This document shows positions 17,752 to 25,664 of a stretch of DNA of 41,766 nucleotides, in pieces. The first letter of the stretch is position 1. Each line of letters starts with the position of its first letter. The notes under the pieces are model-generated. The model saw only the letters and a program-made list of their open reading frames with translations, was not told the DNA's origin and ran no database searches. A program made the translations under genes and the position numbers. Source of the stretch: Litoribacter ruber (GTDB lineage: Bacteria > Bacteroidota > Bacteroidia > Cytophagales > Cyclobacteriaceae); assembly GCF_018500185.1 (NCBI RefSeq), contig NZ_JAHBGI010000011.1, forward strand, positions 110,395 to 152,160. Reading direction: 5' to 3'.

Positions 17752-18867
17752 TCAAATATTCTGATCGTTCAAATAGTTTACAATGAGTTTGGGTTTGCCC
17801 AGCTCCTCCACCTCTTTGGCCGAAAGCAGCCTCCAGCCATGTTTTTGCCCCAATTCTACGAGTTGGGAGAGGGAATCCTTTTGAACTTTGATCTCCACAA
17901 AGGTTGAAAAAATTCTTTGATGGGAAAGAATATGACGGTATTTGATTTCGGGCTCGTAGAGAACTGAGGCGCTTATGGCTTCCAATTCCCGGTAATATTT
18001 GGAGCTGGCCAGTTCAAAATCATCCAGCTCCTCTATTTCCTCAAGAGGAAAATCGTGGAGTCCTTCCCAGATATCCTGTCCGCCCCTTTTTTTCATCATC
18101 AGATTTTCCCCGCAGGATATGGCGTAGTAAACAAAATTTCTGGTTCGTACCTTCACTTTCCCCTTTTTGACGGGCAACTCGCCAATCAGGTCGTTTTGGA
18201 ATGCAAGGCAGTTTTCCTGCAAAGGGCAACTGGAGCAATCAGGGTTTTTAGGGGTGCATTGGAGGGCGCCAAATTCCATGATGGCCTGGTTGAATTCATC
18301 AGGCTGGTCTGCGGGAATCAGCTCATTGGCTAGGCGTTCAAATTCTTTTTTGCCCTTGGGCGAAGAAATATCCTCGCTTACTCCAAAGTAGCGGGCCAGT
18401 ACCCTGAAAACATTCCCGTCTACCACGGCGACTTTTTCCCTGTAGGCAAAAGAGGCGATGGCGGCGGCTGTATAGCTTCCCACACCTTTGAGTTTCAACA
18501 GATCTTTATAATTATCGGGAAATTGGCCATTGAATTCATCACTTACCTGAATGGCACAGTGGTGGAGGTTTCGCGCGCGGCTATAGTATCCCAATCCCTG
18601 CCAAAGGCGTAGGACATCGTCGAGTGGGGCCTTGGCCAAATCCTGAACTGTTGGGTATTTTTCCAGAAAACTTTCAAAATAGGGGAGGCCTTGAACCACA
18701 CGGGTTTGTTGAAGAATAATTTCGGAAAGCCAAATGATGTATGGATTTTGGGTGTTGCGCCAAGGCAGATCGCGCATGTTTTGGGGGTACCAATGTAGAA
18801 GCTGCCTAGTGAAATGCTTGAAATTCAAAACTTTTGAAAATTTAGGGAATGACTTTACGTTAAACAA
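17752..18867 (-). CDS. mutY: A/G-specific adenine DNA glycosylase
   Basis: A 371-residue base-excision repair enzyme removing adenine opposite 8-oxoguanine. Catalytic Glu49 lies in SEIILQQT, the helix-hairpin-helix GVGSYTAAAI at 128-137, Asp150 in VDGNVFR, and the [4Fe-4S] ligands C204-x6-C211-x2-C214-x5-C220 are complete. The C-terminal NUDIX-like domain (about 235-371) recognises 8-oxoG. No ATG precedes the conserved core: the start must be TTG, either at 18865-18867 or the in-frame TTG at 18826-18828 (giving LNFKHFTRQLL). I keep the longer form but the shorter is equally possible. It diverges from the HU gene. Confidence 0.94.
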   Translation of the reverse strand: MFNVKSFPKFSKVLNFKHFTRQLLHWYPQNMRDLPWRNTQNPYIIWLSEIILQQTRVVQGLPYFESFLEKYPTVQDLAKAPLDDVLRLWQGLGYYSRARNLHHCAIQVSDEFNGQFPDNYKDLLKLKGVGSYTAAAIASFAYREKVAVVDGNVFRVLARYFGVSEDISSPKGKKEFERLANELIPADQPDEFNQAIMEFGALQCTPKNPDCSSCPLQENCLAFQNDLIGELPVKKGKVKVRTRNFVYYAISCGENLMMKKRGGQDIWEGLHDFPLEEIEELDDFELASSKYYRELEAISASVLYEPEIKYRHILSHQRIFSTFVEIKVQKDSLSQLVELGQKHGWRLLSAKEVEELGKPKLIVNYLNDQNI

Positions 18868-18992
18868 ATGACGCTAATTTTCCTGAATTTGTTTTTATAT
18901 TGTAATCATTGGTATAAATTTGCAATCCCAAAATGAGTTGGTTAATAGGTTATTAGCTTATTAGATAATACTTAATTTAAATTAAACAGAAG

Positions 18993-19301
18993 GTGACTAA
19001 AGCAGAGGTAATCACAAAGATTTCGGATAAGACCGGAATCCAGAAGGACGATGTGACTCAAACTATTGAGGCATTTTTCAAAGTAGTAAAAGACTCCATG
19101 TCAGAAGGAGAGAACATTTATGTCAGAGGTTTTGGAAGCTTTATCAATAAGAAAAGAGCCAAAAAAATTGCCCGTAATATCTCCAAAAACACGGCAATTG
19201 TAATCGATGAGCACTATGTTCCGGCTTTCAAGCCATCTAAAGTGTTTATTGACAAAATCAAAAACAGCAAGAAAGTAAAAGAATTGGCTCCTCAGGAGTA
19301 G
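18993..19301 (+). CDS. HU/IHF family DNA-binding protein
   Basis: A 102-residue histone-like protein: MTKAEVITKISDKTGIQKDD is the HU/IHF helical N-terminus, VRGFGSFINKKRAKKIARN (about 46-64) the beta-hinge leading to the DNA-embracing arms, and VPAFKPSKVFIDKI the conserved C-terminal arm and helix. Bacteroidota versions are often annotated as IHF beta-like. It bends and compacts DNA. The start is GTG (18993-18995), with AGAAG immediately upstream. A strong terminator follows 16 bases after the stop, so it is transcribed alone. Confidence 0.92.
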   Translation: MTKAEVITKISDKTGIQKDDVTQTIEAFFKVVKDSMSEGENIYVRGFGSFINKKRAKKIARNISKNTAIVIDEHYVPAFKPSKVFIDKIKNSKKVKELAPQE

Positions 19302-19317
19302 GAAGCCATAAAATGCC

Positions 19318-19350
19318 TTGTGGCCATCTCACCCATGGCCACAATTCTTT
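19318..19350 (+). terminator. Terminator after the HU gene
   Basis: A perfect 10-bp stem, TTGTGGCCAT (19318-19327) with ATGGCCACAA (19335-19344), a seven-base loop, then TTCTTT. Its position argues that the following TPR gene starts downstream at 19366, not within the hairpin. Confidence 0.75.
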
Positions 19351-19365
19351 ATCCTCCCCCTATTC

Positions 19366-20184
19366 ATGAAAAAATCGCAAATCATCGTTTTGACAGCCGG
19401 AGTGGCCTTAGTGGCCGGATTGTATACCCTGCCTAGAGTAGTGGTAGACAATGCCGAGGAAGGGCAGTCGGTAGAAAATACCGCCGCCGCCGAAGCGCCA
19501 GTTGCCGAAGAGATGCACAACCCCAACGCCAAGGCCGTAGATTACGATCAGGTAGCGGAATTGAGGTCAAAAATGGAAGTTGAGGAAAATAAAGAAAATT
19601 TTGCTATATTTGCAGATTCAATTGGCTCGCTTTATGCAAGTTCGGGAAAATACGATAGTGCGGCATATTATTATGCCCAAGCTGCCGATAAAGTTCCTGC
19701 ACCCGCTAGGTGGGAAAAAGCCGGAAATGCCTATTATGAGGCCTACGGTTTTGCCATGAACCAGGAGAAGATCAACACCCTTGCAGGCAAAACGCAAGAT
19801 TACCTTAATAAGGTATTGGAGCAACATCCTGAAAGATTGGATCTGAAGACCAAAGTGGCGATGACTTATGTGACATCGGAAAACCCCATGCAGGCAATAG
19901 GCATGCTGAGGGAGATTTTGGAACAGGATCCGCAAAACGAATCTGCTCTCTTCAATATGGGCGTGCTGTCTATGCAGTCGGGCCAGTATAAAAGAGCAGC
20001 CGAACGATTTGAGGATTTGGTCAGTTATCATCCTGAGCATATTCAGGGGCAGTTTTACTTAGGGGTAAGCTACTTTGAATCCAAGCAGAAAAACAAAGCG
20101 AAAAAACAATTTGAGTTAGTCAAAAGCATGACCCAGGATTCTATGATCCTCAACAGTGTGGAAAACTACTTGGATAGAATATAA
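19366..20184 (+). CDS. Membrane-anchored tetratricopeptide-repeat protein
   Basis: A 272-residue protein from the ATG at 19366. An upstream in-frame ATG would add 16 residues encoded by the HU terminator hairpin and was rejected. Residues 4-24 (SQIIVLTAGVALVAGLYTLP) form an N-terminal membrane anchor or uncleaved signal, followed by an Ala/Glu linker. At least four TPR-like helical pairs follow (SIGSLYASSGKYDSAAYYYAQA, NPMQAIGMLREILEQDPQN, ESALFNMGVLSMQSGQYKRAAERF, HIQGQFYLGVSYFESKQKNKAKKQF). Role unknown; the conserved position before RNase G in Bacteroidota suggests a housekeeping envelope function. Confidence 0.85.
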   Translation: MKKSQIIVLTAGVALVAGLYTLPRVVVDNAEEGQSVENTAAAEAPVAEEMHNPNAKAVDYDQVAELRSKMEVEENKENFAIFADSIGSLYASSGKYDSAAYYYAQAADKVPAPARWEKAGNAYYEAYGFAMNQEKINTLAGKTQDYLNKVLEQHPERLDLKTKVAMTYVTSENPMQAIGMLREILEQDPQNESALFNMGVLSMQSGQYKRAAERFEDLVSYHPEHIQGQFYLGVSYFESKQKNKAKKQFELVKSMTQDSMILNSVENYLDRI

Positions 20185-20210
20185 TTGTTACACTTAAAAT
20201 CAACAAGACT

Positions 20211-20300
20211 ATGCCTTGCGGTAAAAAAAGAAAGAGACATAAGATCGCTACGCACAAGCGTAAGAAAAGACTTAGAAAAAACAGACATAAGAAGAAGTAG
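20211..20300 (+). CDS. 29-residue bTHX/COX24-like small ribosomal protein
   Basis: A mini-gene encoding 29 residues beginning MPCGKKRKRHKIATHKRKKR and ending NRHKKK; about two-thirds of residues are Lys, Arg or His. This matches the AURKAIP1/COX24 (mS38)-type peptides annotated in Bacteroidota as 30S ribosomal protein THX. Such peptides bind rRNA of the small subunit. It lies 26 bases after the TPR gene stop and ahead of RNase G, and its stop codon is part of the terminator stem that follows. Too short for default gene finders, so easily missed. Confidence 0.87.
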   Translation: MPCGKKRKRHKIATHKRKKRLRKNRHKKK

Positions 20301-20318
20301 TAACTACTTCTTCTTTTT
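20291..20318 (+). terminator. Terminator overlapping the end of the mini ribosomal gene
   Basis: A perfect 10-bp stem, GAAGAAGTAG (20291-20300) with CTACTTCTTC (20304-20313), a three-base loop, then TTTTT. The left arm is the last codons plus stop of the 29-residue gene. Confidence 0.75.
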
Positions 20319-20364
20319 GAGTTTTTAAACCAAACGTTCATTAACATAAGAAAGGAGACACGAT

Positions 20365-21936
20365 TTGAGTACGGAATTATTAATCGATTCTGCTCAAAAC
20401 GGTAGTCGAATAGCTCTTTTAAAGAACAAGAGCCTGGTGGAGCTTCACACAGAAGAAGACGACTCCAAGTTCAAGGTTGGTGATATTTATCTGGGCACCG
20501 TTCGTAAAATCGTCAGTGGGCTAAATGCGGCCTTCATTGATGTAGGATACGAGAAAGATGCCTTCTTGCATTACCAGGATCTTGGCCCACAGGTCAAGAG
20601 CCTGAGCAAGTACATCAAAATGGTGCGGAATAATAATTACACCAGCTACAATTTAAAAGGGTTTGATCCAGAACCTGAAATAGAAAAGCTGGGAAAAATT
20701 TCCCAAGTCCTTTCTAAAAACAATCAAATTTTAGTTCAGGTTGTGAAGGAACCGATCTCAACGAAAGGTCCGCGACTATCCTGTGAGCTCTCCTTAGCCG
20801 GTCGCTATCTCGTATTGGTGCCTTTTTCCAACTCCGTCAACGTATCCAAAAAGATCCGAAGCGCAGAAGAAAGAAGAAGACTAGCCAGATTGATCACGTC
20901 CATCAAACCTGCCAATTTCGGAGTAATCATCCGCACTGTGGCAGAAGGCCAATCGGTTACCGAATTGGACAAGGACTTGAGAAACCTGCTCACCAGTTGG
21001 GAAGAAGGCATGGCCAAGCTGGCCAAAGCCAAGCCCAGGGACAAGGTAATAGGAGAAATGAGCATGGCATCCTCGATCATAAGGGACCTGCTCAACGAAT
21101 CATTCGACGCAATCACGGTGGAGGATGAGTTAATTTATGATCAGATTAGATCTTATATTAAGTCTATCGCCCCTGAAAAGGAAAAAATTGTTAAGCTTTA
21201 CAACGGAAAAGCTAAGCTCTTTGAAAGTTTTGGAATTGAAAAGCAAATCAAAAGTCTTTTCGGACAATCTGTAAGTTTACCCCAAGGGGGCTATGTGATC
21301 ATAGAACATACAGAGGCCCTGCACGTCATCGACGTCAATAGTGGCAATAAGTCCAATCAAGAAAGTGACCAGGAAACAACAGCATTTAAAACCAACCTGG
21401 TAGCTGCCAAAGAAATTGCCAGACAACTTCGCCTCCGGGATATGGGAGGCATTATCGTCATCGACTTTATAGATATGAAAAGGGCCGACCACAAAAAGGC
21501 CATCTATGAAGCCATGAAGGAAGAAATGAAGTCTGACAGGTCAAAAAACACCGTCCTACCCCTTACCAAGTTTGGTCTTTTACAGATCACACGACAACGG
21601 GTGAGACCTGAGATGAATATTGTTACCAAGGAAACCTGTCCATCTTGTAACGGCACCGGTAAAATCCAAGCCTCCATTTTGGTGGCGGATAAACTGGAAA
21701 AAGACCTTGATTACATGATTTCAAACCAAAACCATCCAGATATCAAAATAGGCTTGCACCCTTATCTGTACGCATACTTTACCCACGGTATAGTATCCAA
21801 GAGGGTCAAGTGGTTTTTTAAGTATTTCAAATGGGTGAAATTGATCAAAGATTCCTCACTACCAGTGACGGAGTACAAATTCCTGGATGAAGCAGGAGAT
21901 GCAATAGAACTTCAAGTAAAAAGCGAGGCCGAATAA
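20365..21936 (+). CDS. rng: Ribonuclease E/G family protein (RNase G type)
   Basis: A 523-residue endoribonuclease. The S1 RNA-binding domain (about 35-130) includes VGDIYLGTVRKIVSGLNAAFIDVG. The catalytic RNase H-like core carries the magnesium-binding aspartates in HVIDVNSGNKS and IIVIDFIDMKR. The zinc-link-type motif CPSCNGTGKI follows near 425. No long C-terminal scaffold is present, so it is RNase G-like. It processes rRNA and initiates mRNA decay. The start is TTG (20365-20367), backed by a strong Shine-Dalgarno AAGGAG eight bases upstream, unusual for Bacteroidota. Confidence 0.93.
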   Translation: MSTELLIDSAQNGSRIALLKNKSLVELHTEEDDSKFKVGDIYLGTVRKIVSGLNAAFIDVGYEKDAFLHYQDLGPQVKSLSKYIKMVRNNNYTSYNLKGFDPEPEIEKLGKISQVLSKNNQILVQVVKEPISTKGPRLSCELSLAGRYLVLVPFSNSVNVSKKIRSAEERRRLARLITSIKPANFGVIIRTVAEGQSVTELDKDLRNLLTSWEEGMAKLAKAKPRDKVIGEMSMASSIIRDLLNESFDAITVEDELIYDQIRSYIKSIAPEKEKIVKLYNGKAKLFESFGIEKQIKSLFGQSVSLPQGGYVIIEHTEALHVIDVNSGNKSNQESDQETTAFKTNLVAAKEIARQLRLRDMGGIIVIDFIDMKRADHKKAIYEAMKEEMKSDRSKNTVLPLTKFGLLQITRQRVRPEMNIVTKETCPSCNGTGKIQASILVADKLEKDLDYMISNQNHPDIKIGLHPYLYAYFTHGIVSKRVKWFFKYFKWVKLIKDSSLPVTEYKFLDEAGDAIELQVKSEAE

Positions 21937-21951
21937 GGTCTCGCTTTTTTT
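21921..21951 (+). terminator. Terminator of rng, stop codon in the loop
   Basis: Stem AAGCGAGGCC (21921-21930) with GGTCTCGCTT (21937-21946), one G-T wobble, loop GAATAA containing the rng stop codon, then a seven-base T run. Confidence 0.85.
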
Positions 21952-21960
21952 ATGTTTTCA

Positions 21961-21993
21961 ATAGCCACAAAGGCGGGAAGGCGCGAAGTTTTT
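21961..21993 (+). repeat. Dispersed CGCAAAG-type repeat
   Basis: ATAGCCACAAAGGCGGGAAG followed by GCGCGAAGTTTTT, a diverged member of the family seen at 2268 and 34349. It lies between the convergent rng and ATPase genes. Confidence 0.5.
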
Positions 21994-22045
21994 AATAACG
22001 GAGCTCTTATCGAGCGCATTTTTTCCGCATCCATCGTTTTAAATT

Positions 22046-23179
22046 TCATACCCCAATAAAATCTTCAAATCCCGCCCGGTTTATTAGGGAAGTTGTATGG
22101 TCGGGATAGGCTTGAAGAAAGGAGGCAGGGAATCTAGCCTTCTGCTCTTTCCATTTGAATTCAAATGCATTCAGGACTCCATCCGTCTCTTCGATGTAGT
22201 CAATTTCTGCCCTGTCATGGGTGCGCCAAAAGTAAGAATTTACATGCTTTCCATTGTAGGAATTATTTTTTAACCGCTCAGAAATCAGAAAATTCTCCCA
22301 TAGCGCACCTTTGTCCTGCCTCATTTCTGGTATAGTAAAATTACTGATCAAGACATTCCTGATTCCATTATCATAGAAGTAATATTTTCTGCCCTTCTTG
22401 ATTTCATTTCTTAGATTTCTGCTGAATGCCGGAAGCTTGTAGATTACAAAGGCTTTTTCCAGTAGGTCCAAGTACTTTTCAACAGTGGCTGTATCAATGT
22501 TTCCTATAGTTTGGGACAACTCATAATGACTGACCTCACTGCCTACCTGAAAAGCCAAGGCCCGCAAAAGTTTCTCTAAGTGGCTAGGTTTTCTGATGTT
22601 TTCAAGCTGCAAGACATCTTTGTAGAGATAGCTTTGGGCTATTTCAATGAGGATATCTTTTTCACTTCCGGGATTATTGACCACGTCCGGATAAAACCCA
22701 TACACCAGTCGTGTATCCAGCAGTCTTTTGGCTTCCATTAAGGAGCTACCCTCTATGGTTTCCTGGTAACTGAGGGGAAACAAGTGGAATGTCTTTTTTC
22801 TCCCTGTCAAAGGTTCAGCCGTGTTATTCTGCAGTTCGAAGGCTGAAGATCCCGTTGCGATGATTTGTAAGTCAGGTTTTGTATCAAAAATCAGCTTGAG
22901 CTTTTTGCCGATTTCAGGAATCTGCTGTGCCTCATCAATGATGACCAGTTTATTTGTTGAACCCATCAGTTGTAATAACTGTGAGCTGGTTGCCGCAGTA
23001 GTAAAGGCTTCCAAAACATCCGCCTCATCGGCATTTAACCATGCGTAAGGTACATCCAATTCCTTCACTACCTCTCGGAGCAAAGTGGTTTTACCAACTT
23101 GCCTTGCCCCTAATAATATAATCACCTTCTTTTTAAAACAAGAGGCGATTATTCTTTCTTTGAGCTTTCGAGGGACCAT
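22046..23179 (-). CDS. AAA_14 / DUF4143 ATP-binding protein
   Basis: A 377-residue ATPase. Walker A is LLGARQVGKTT (about residues 22-32), Walker B LVIIDEAQQ (about 77-85), and a sensor-1-like IIATGSSAFEL follows near 106-116. The C-terminal DUF4143 half contains a winged-helix stretch (VSHYELSQTIGNIDTATVEKYLDLLEKAFVIYKLP) and a restriction-endonuclease-like RAEIDYIEETDGVLNAFEFKW with spaced acidic residues and E-x-K. These proteins are common, patchily distributed and largely uncharacterised. It stands alone, and an array of phased palindromes lies just upstream of the start, suggesting tight regulation. Confidence 0.9.
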   Translation of the reverse strand: MVPRKLKERIIASCFKKKVIILLGARQVGKTTLLREVVKELDVPYAWLNADEADVLEAFTTAATSSQLLQLMGSTNKLVIIDEAQQIPEIGKKLKLIFDTKPDLQIIATGSSAFELQNNTAEPLTGRKKTFHLFPLSYQETIEGSSLMEAKRLLDTRLVYGFYPDVVNNPGSEKDILIEIAQSYLYKDVLQLENIRKPSHLEKLLRALAFQVGSEVSHYELSQTIGNIDTATVEKYLDLLEKAFVIYKLPAFSRNLRNEIKKGRKYYFYDNGIRNVLISNFTIPEMRQDKGALWENFLISERLKNNSYNGKHVNSYFWRTHDRAEIDYIEETDGVLNAFEFKWKEQKARFPASFLQAYPDHTTSLINRAGFEDFIGV

Positions 23180-23228
23180 AATTCATTGATTTAAAAGTGA
23201 ATTTACAAAACATTCACCACATATTCCT

Positions 23229-23321
23229 AAATTTAGGCCTAATATTTCGATTATGTTCTAAAAATTAGGCCTAATATTTCGATTACGTTCTAAAATTTAG
23301 GCCTAATTTTTAGAATTAGGT
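23229..23321. repeat. Three palindromic TTAGGCCTAA repeats with exact 32-bp period
   Basis: The palindrome TTAGGCCTAA occurs at 23233-23242, 23265-23274 and 23297-23306, exactly 32 bp apart (three helical turns). The first two are joined by a shared spacer, TATTTCGATTA(T/C)GTTCTAAAA. A degenerate fourth half-site (AATTAGGTC) follows at about 23314-23322. The nearest palindrome centre is about 58 bp upstream of the ATPase start. This fits a cooperative operator or the remnant of a tandem duplication. No gene is seen in 23180-23378. Confidence 0.8.
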
Positions 23322-23378
23322 CATAAACCTGCTTTTCCGAGGGGATGAAGAATCTTCACATTAAAATAGAAAATTGAA

Positions 23379-24101
23379 TCAATTTCTCTGAGGACTCTGA
23401 GACTCCTCTGTGGTTTCTTTCAACCTCCACAACCTCCACCAAGGGGTGCCGGGGCTGTCGTGGTGCTCGTAGTGGTATCCAAAAAAATAGCAGCTCAAGA
23501 AACCCCACACGTGGTTTCCCTTCATGCTGCCTGATTTGTGTTTGTTGTTGTGCTCGCCCTTGTGGGGAATGTAGGTTCCAAAGTAGAATAATTGGAATGT
23601 AGAAATGATGGCAGGAAGCATCCAGAATAACACCAGGTTCTCAACAGGAAAAAACAGCTTGAGCACATTGAAGGTAATGGCCATCATCAGAATTTGCCAA
23701 ATATTTACATAGGTCGTGATAAATGATAAATACCAGCGCCAAAAGTTTCCAGAATGGTGGTAGTCGGGATCATCATCAGTGGCTACATGCTTATGATGTT
23801 CGTGGTGTTTGGGGTAAAGGCGGTGGTAAAAATTGAAGCTGAAAAGCAATGCAGAGAAGAAACCGATGGCATGATTTAATTTTTTATTACTGCTCACCAC
23901 CCCATGCATGGCATCGTGGGCAGTAATAAAGAGCCCGGTATATAAATGCATCTGAATCAAAATTGCCAAATACACTAAGGGGTTAGCATAATTTATTTCG
24001 ACTTGTAGCAAAAGCGCAAGAGAGCCGGTCCATAAGAAGATTATGGACAAGGCAATGATCACACCGGTAGGGTCAACTCTTTTGTGCTCATAAGTTTTCA
24101 T
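23379..24101 (-). CDS. crtW: Beta-carotene ketolase (CrtW-type membrane di-iron oxygenase)
   Basis: A 240-residue integral membrane protein from the ATG at 24101, which is two bases past the ispH stop; a longer reading frame would overlap ispH and was rejected. Histidine boxes: HDAMHG, YPKHHEHHKHVATDDDPDYHH, and FFGYHYEHHDSPGTPWWRLW near the C-terminus. FYFGTYIPHKGEHNN between them is the CrtW signature. It introduces 4-keto groups into beta-ionone rings. The last 14 residues or so (ending TTEESQSPQRN) are encoded by a dispersed CACAGAG repeat and are probably not part of the ancestral protein. Last gene of the carotenoid operon. A general fatty-acid desaturase is a less likely alternative. 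Confidence 0.88.
   Translation of the reverse strand: MKTYEHKRVDPTGVIIALSIIFLWTGSLALLLQVEINYANPLVYLAILIQMHLYTGLFITAHDAMHGVVSSNKKLNHAIGFFSALLFSFNFYHRLYPKHHEHHKHVATDDDPDYHHSGNFWRWYLSFITTYVNIWQILMMAITFNVLKLFFPVENLVLFWMLPAIISTFQLFYFGTYIPHKGEHNNKHKSGSMKGNHVWGFLSCYFFGYHYEHHDSPGTPWWRLWRLKETTEESQSPQRN
23381..23413 (-). repeat. Dispersed CACAGAG-type repeat inside the 3' end of crtW
   Basis: On the minus strand this reads AACCACAGAGGAGTCTCAGA followed by GTCCTCAGAGAAA, closely matching the copy at 34398. It forms the final codons of crtW, whose TGA stop sits at its downstream edge. Confidence 0.7.
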
Positions 24102-24103
24102 GA

Positions 24104-24949
24104 TCAAAAGGTAAGAAGCTTTTCCCTCACATCTTCCATCAGCCACATGGGCGTAGAAGTGGCCCCACAGATACCCACACTTTGGTTGTCTGAAAACCAT
24201 GAAGGGTCGAGTTGATCTATATTGGAAATAAAGTGCGTATTAGGGTTGGTGTTTTTACAGACGTGGTACAAGACCTTACCATTGGAAGATTTGGTGCCAC
24301 TCACGAAGACGATCTGATCGAATTTTTTAGAATATTCACGCAGTTCTTTGTCTCTGTTGGAAACCTGACGGCAGATGGTGTCATTGAAATTGACCTGAAT
24401 GCCGCGCTCTTGCAGCATTTTGTGGATCTCGTAGAACTTGTCTGTACTTTTTGTGGTCTGGCTATATAAAGTAATACTTTTCGGAAGTGTGGCGATATCC
24501 AGCTCATCCAAATCCTGAAATACAACCGCCTCATTGGAGGTCTGGCCCAAAAGCCCTTCAATCTCCGCATGGCCTGGCTTGCCATAGATGTAAATCTTTT
24601 CAGACTTGTCGAAGGAATTTTTTACCCTGTTTTGTAGCTTCAGCACTACTGGACAGCTGGCGTCTATCAACGTCAAATTGTTGTGAAGGGCAAGTTGATA
24701 GGTGGAGGGTGGCTCCCCATGGGCTCTGATGAGAACTTTTTCGCCTTGGAGCTCCTTGAGTTGCTCATGGGTGATGATCTTCAGTCCCTTCTTTTCAAGC
24801 CTATGTACCTCTTCATCGTTGTGCACAATGTCACCTAAGCAGTAAAGATACTCCTCCTCTTCCAAGATCGCCTCCGCCATTTCAATGGCGTATACCACCC
24901 CAAAGCAAAAGCCTGAATGCTTGTCTATGTCTACCTTAAGATTTAACAT
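24104..24949 (-). CDS. ispH: 4-Hydroxy-3-methylbut-2-enyl diphosphate reductase
   Basis: A 281-residue [4Fe-4S] enzyme completing the MEP pathway: HMBPP is reduced to IPP and DMAPP. Cluster cysteines Cys15 (SGFCFGV), Cys99 (DASCPVV) and Cys193 (DTICRQVSNR) are all present, as are substrate-binding His43, His77 and the H127-x-E129 pair (PGHAEIEG), plus GICGATSTP at the end. Length is slightly short for the family but all key residues are kept. It overlaps crtYcd by 14 bp and is followed two bases later by crtW, so C5 precursor supply is co-expressed with the pigment enzymes. Confidence 0.95.
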   Translation of the reverse strand: MLNLKVDIDKHSGFCFGVVYAIEMAEAILEEEEYLYCLGDIVHNDEEVHRLEKKGLKIITHEQLKELQGEKVLIRAHGEPPSTYQLALHNNLTLIDASCPVVLKLQNRVKNSFDKSEKIYIYGKPGHAEIEGLLGQTSNEAVVFQDLDELDIATLPKSITLYSQTTKSTDKFYEIHKMLQERGIQVNFNDTICRQVSNRDKELREYSKKFDQIVFVSGTKSSNGKVLYHVCKNTNPNTHFISNIDQLDPSWFSDNQSVGICGATSTPMWLMEDVREKLLTF

Positions 24950-25664
24950 ACAATTTCTCTGTAATTACAGGGTGGTCAACTTTTTTTAAGAACATCTCAT
25001 AAAGGGAAATATTCATCAATAGAAGGCTCATAGAATAAACGATGTCCTCCACGGGGATGGTTCCCAGTCGGATACTCAGGTTTTCGGCATTATTATACCA
25101 TACTATCGGATTTTCTATCCAAGTGCCGGTCAATATGCTATTTACTATTAAGAAAGGGATCAGATGGATAAGGTAAGCCATATAAAATCTCCCCAAGTGC
25201 TTGTTTCCAAAGAAAGCCAAATGTGCTCCCAGCACCATAGCTGCAAACAGAAAATTCAAGCTAGTGTACCATTTGTCCAAATTCCACAATCCTATCATAA
25301 GAAATGCGGCAATCAAAACCAGCGTCAATGGCTGGCTGAAATTTTTGAAATAGTCTTTAGGCACAAAATAATTCAGTACTTCATATATAAATATGCAGGC
25401 AAAAGGAACGGTGAAAAAGAACATCCATTCCTCTATTGGCAGAGAGAAGACGAACAAATCAACCAAATAGGTGGAATTGAAACCCCAAACCCCGATCTCA
25501 GTGAAAAAATGATCCCATATGATGAAAACTGCCCCAGTCAGGATTAAGGCAGGAAATAAAGCTTTCCATTTTTTGGCATAATTAATCCTTGGCTCAAATG
25601 AGCGGATCAAAGGCACCGAAATAGTCAGAAGGTTTATGGCAAGATAAAGATACTTTTCCATCAC
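24936..25664 (-). CDS. crtYcd: Fusion-type lycopene beta-cyclase (CrtYc-CrtYd fusion)
   Basis: A 242-residue membrane protein built of two tandem copies of the roughly 110-residue lycopene cyclase domain. Each repeat carries the P-x-E-(E/D) motif: SLPIEEWMFF (Pro76, Glu78, Glu79) and TIPVEDIVYS (Pro204, Glu206, Asp207), each followed by a hydrophobic helix ending in a Tyr-Glu pair. In actinobacteria the two halves are separate subunits; a fused form has been reported from Algoriphagus. It cyclises lycopene ends to beta-ionone rings. Its start overlaps the crtB stop by four bases, and its end overlaps ispH. Confidence 0.92.
   Translation of the reverse strand: MMEKYLYLAINLLTISVPLIRSFEPRINYAKKWKALFPALILTGAVFIIWDHFFTEIGVWGFNSTYLVDLFVFSLPIEEWMFFFTVPFACIFIYEVLNYFVPKDYFKNFSQPLTLVLIAAFLMIGLWNLDKWYTSLNFLFAAMVLGAHLAFFGNKHLGRFYMAYLIHLIPFLIVNSILTGTWIENPIVWYNNAENLSIRLGTIPVEDIVYSMSLLLMNISLYEMFLKKVDHPVITEKLYVKS

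Noticed and set aside
23229-23321. CRISPR array or plasmid-type iterons
   Set aside because: Spacer-like segments between palindromes are themselves repeated, only three copies exist, and there is no cas or rep gene nearby.
24102-24200. N-terminal extension of crtW reaching into ispH
   Set aside because: It lies in another frame of the conserved ispH 3' end; the ATG at 24101 gives a normal CrtW start and a two-base gap.
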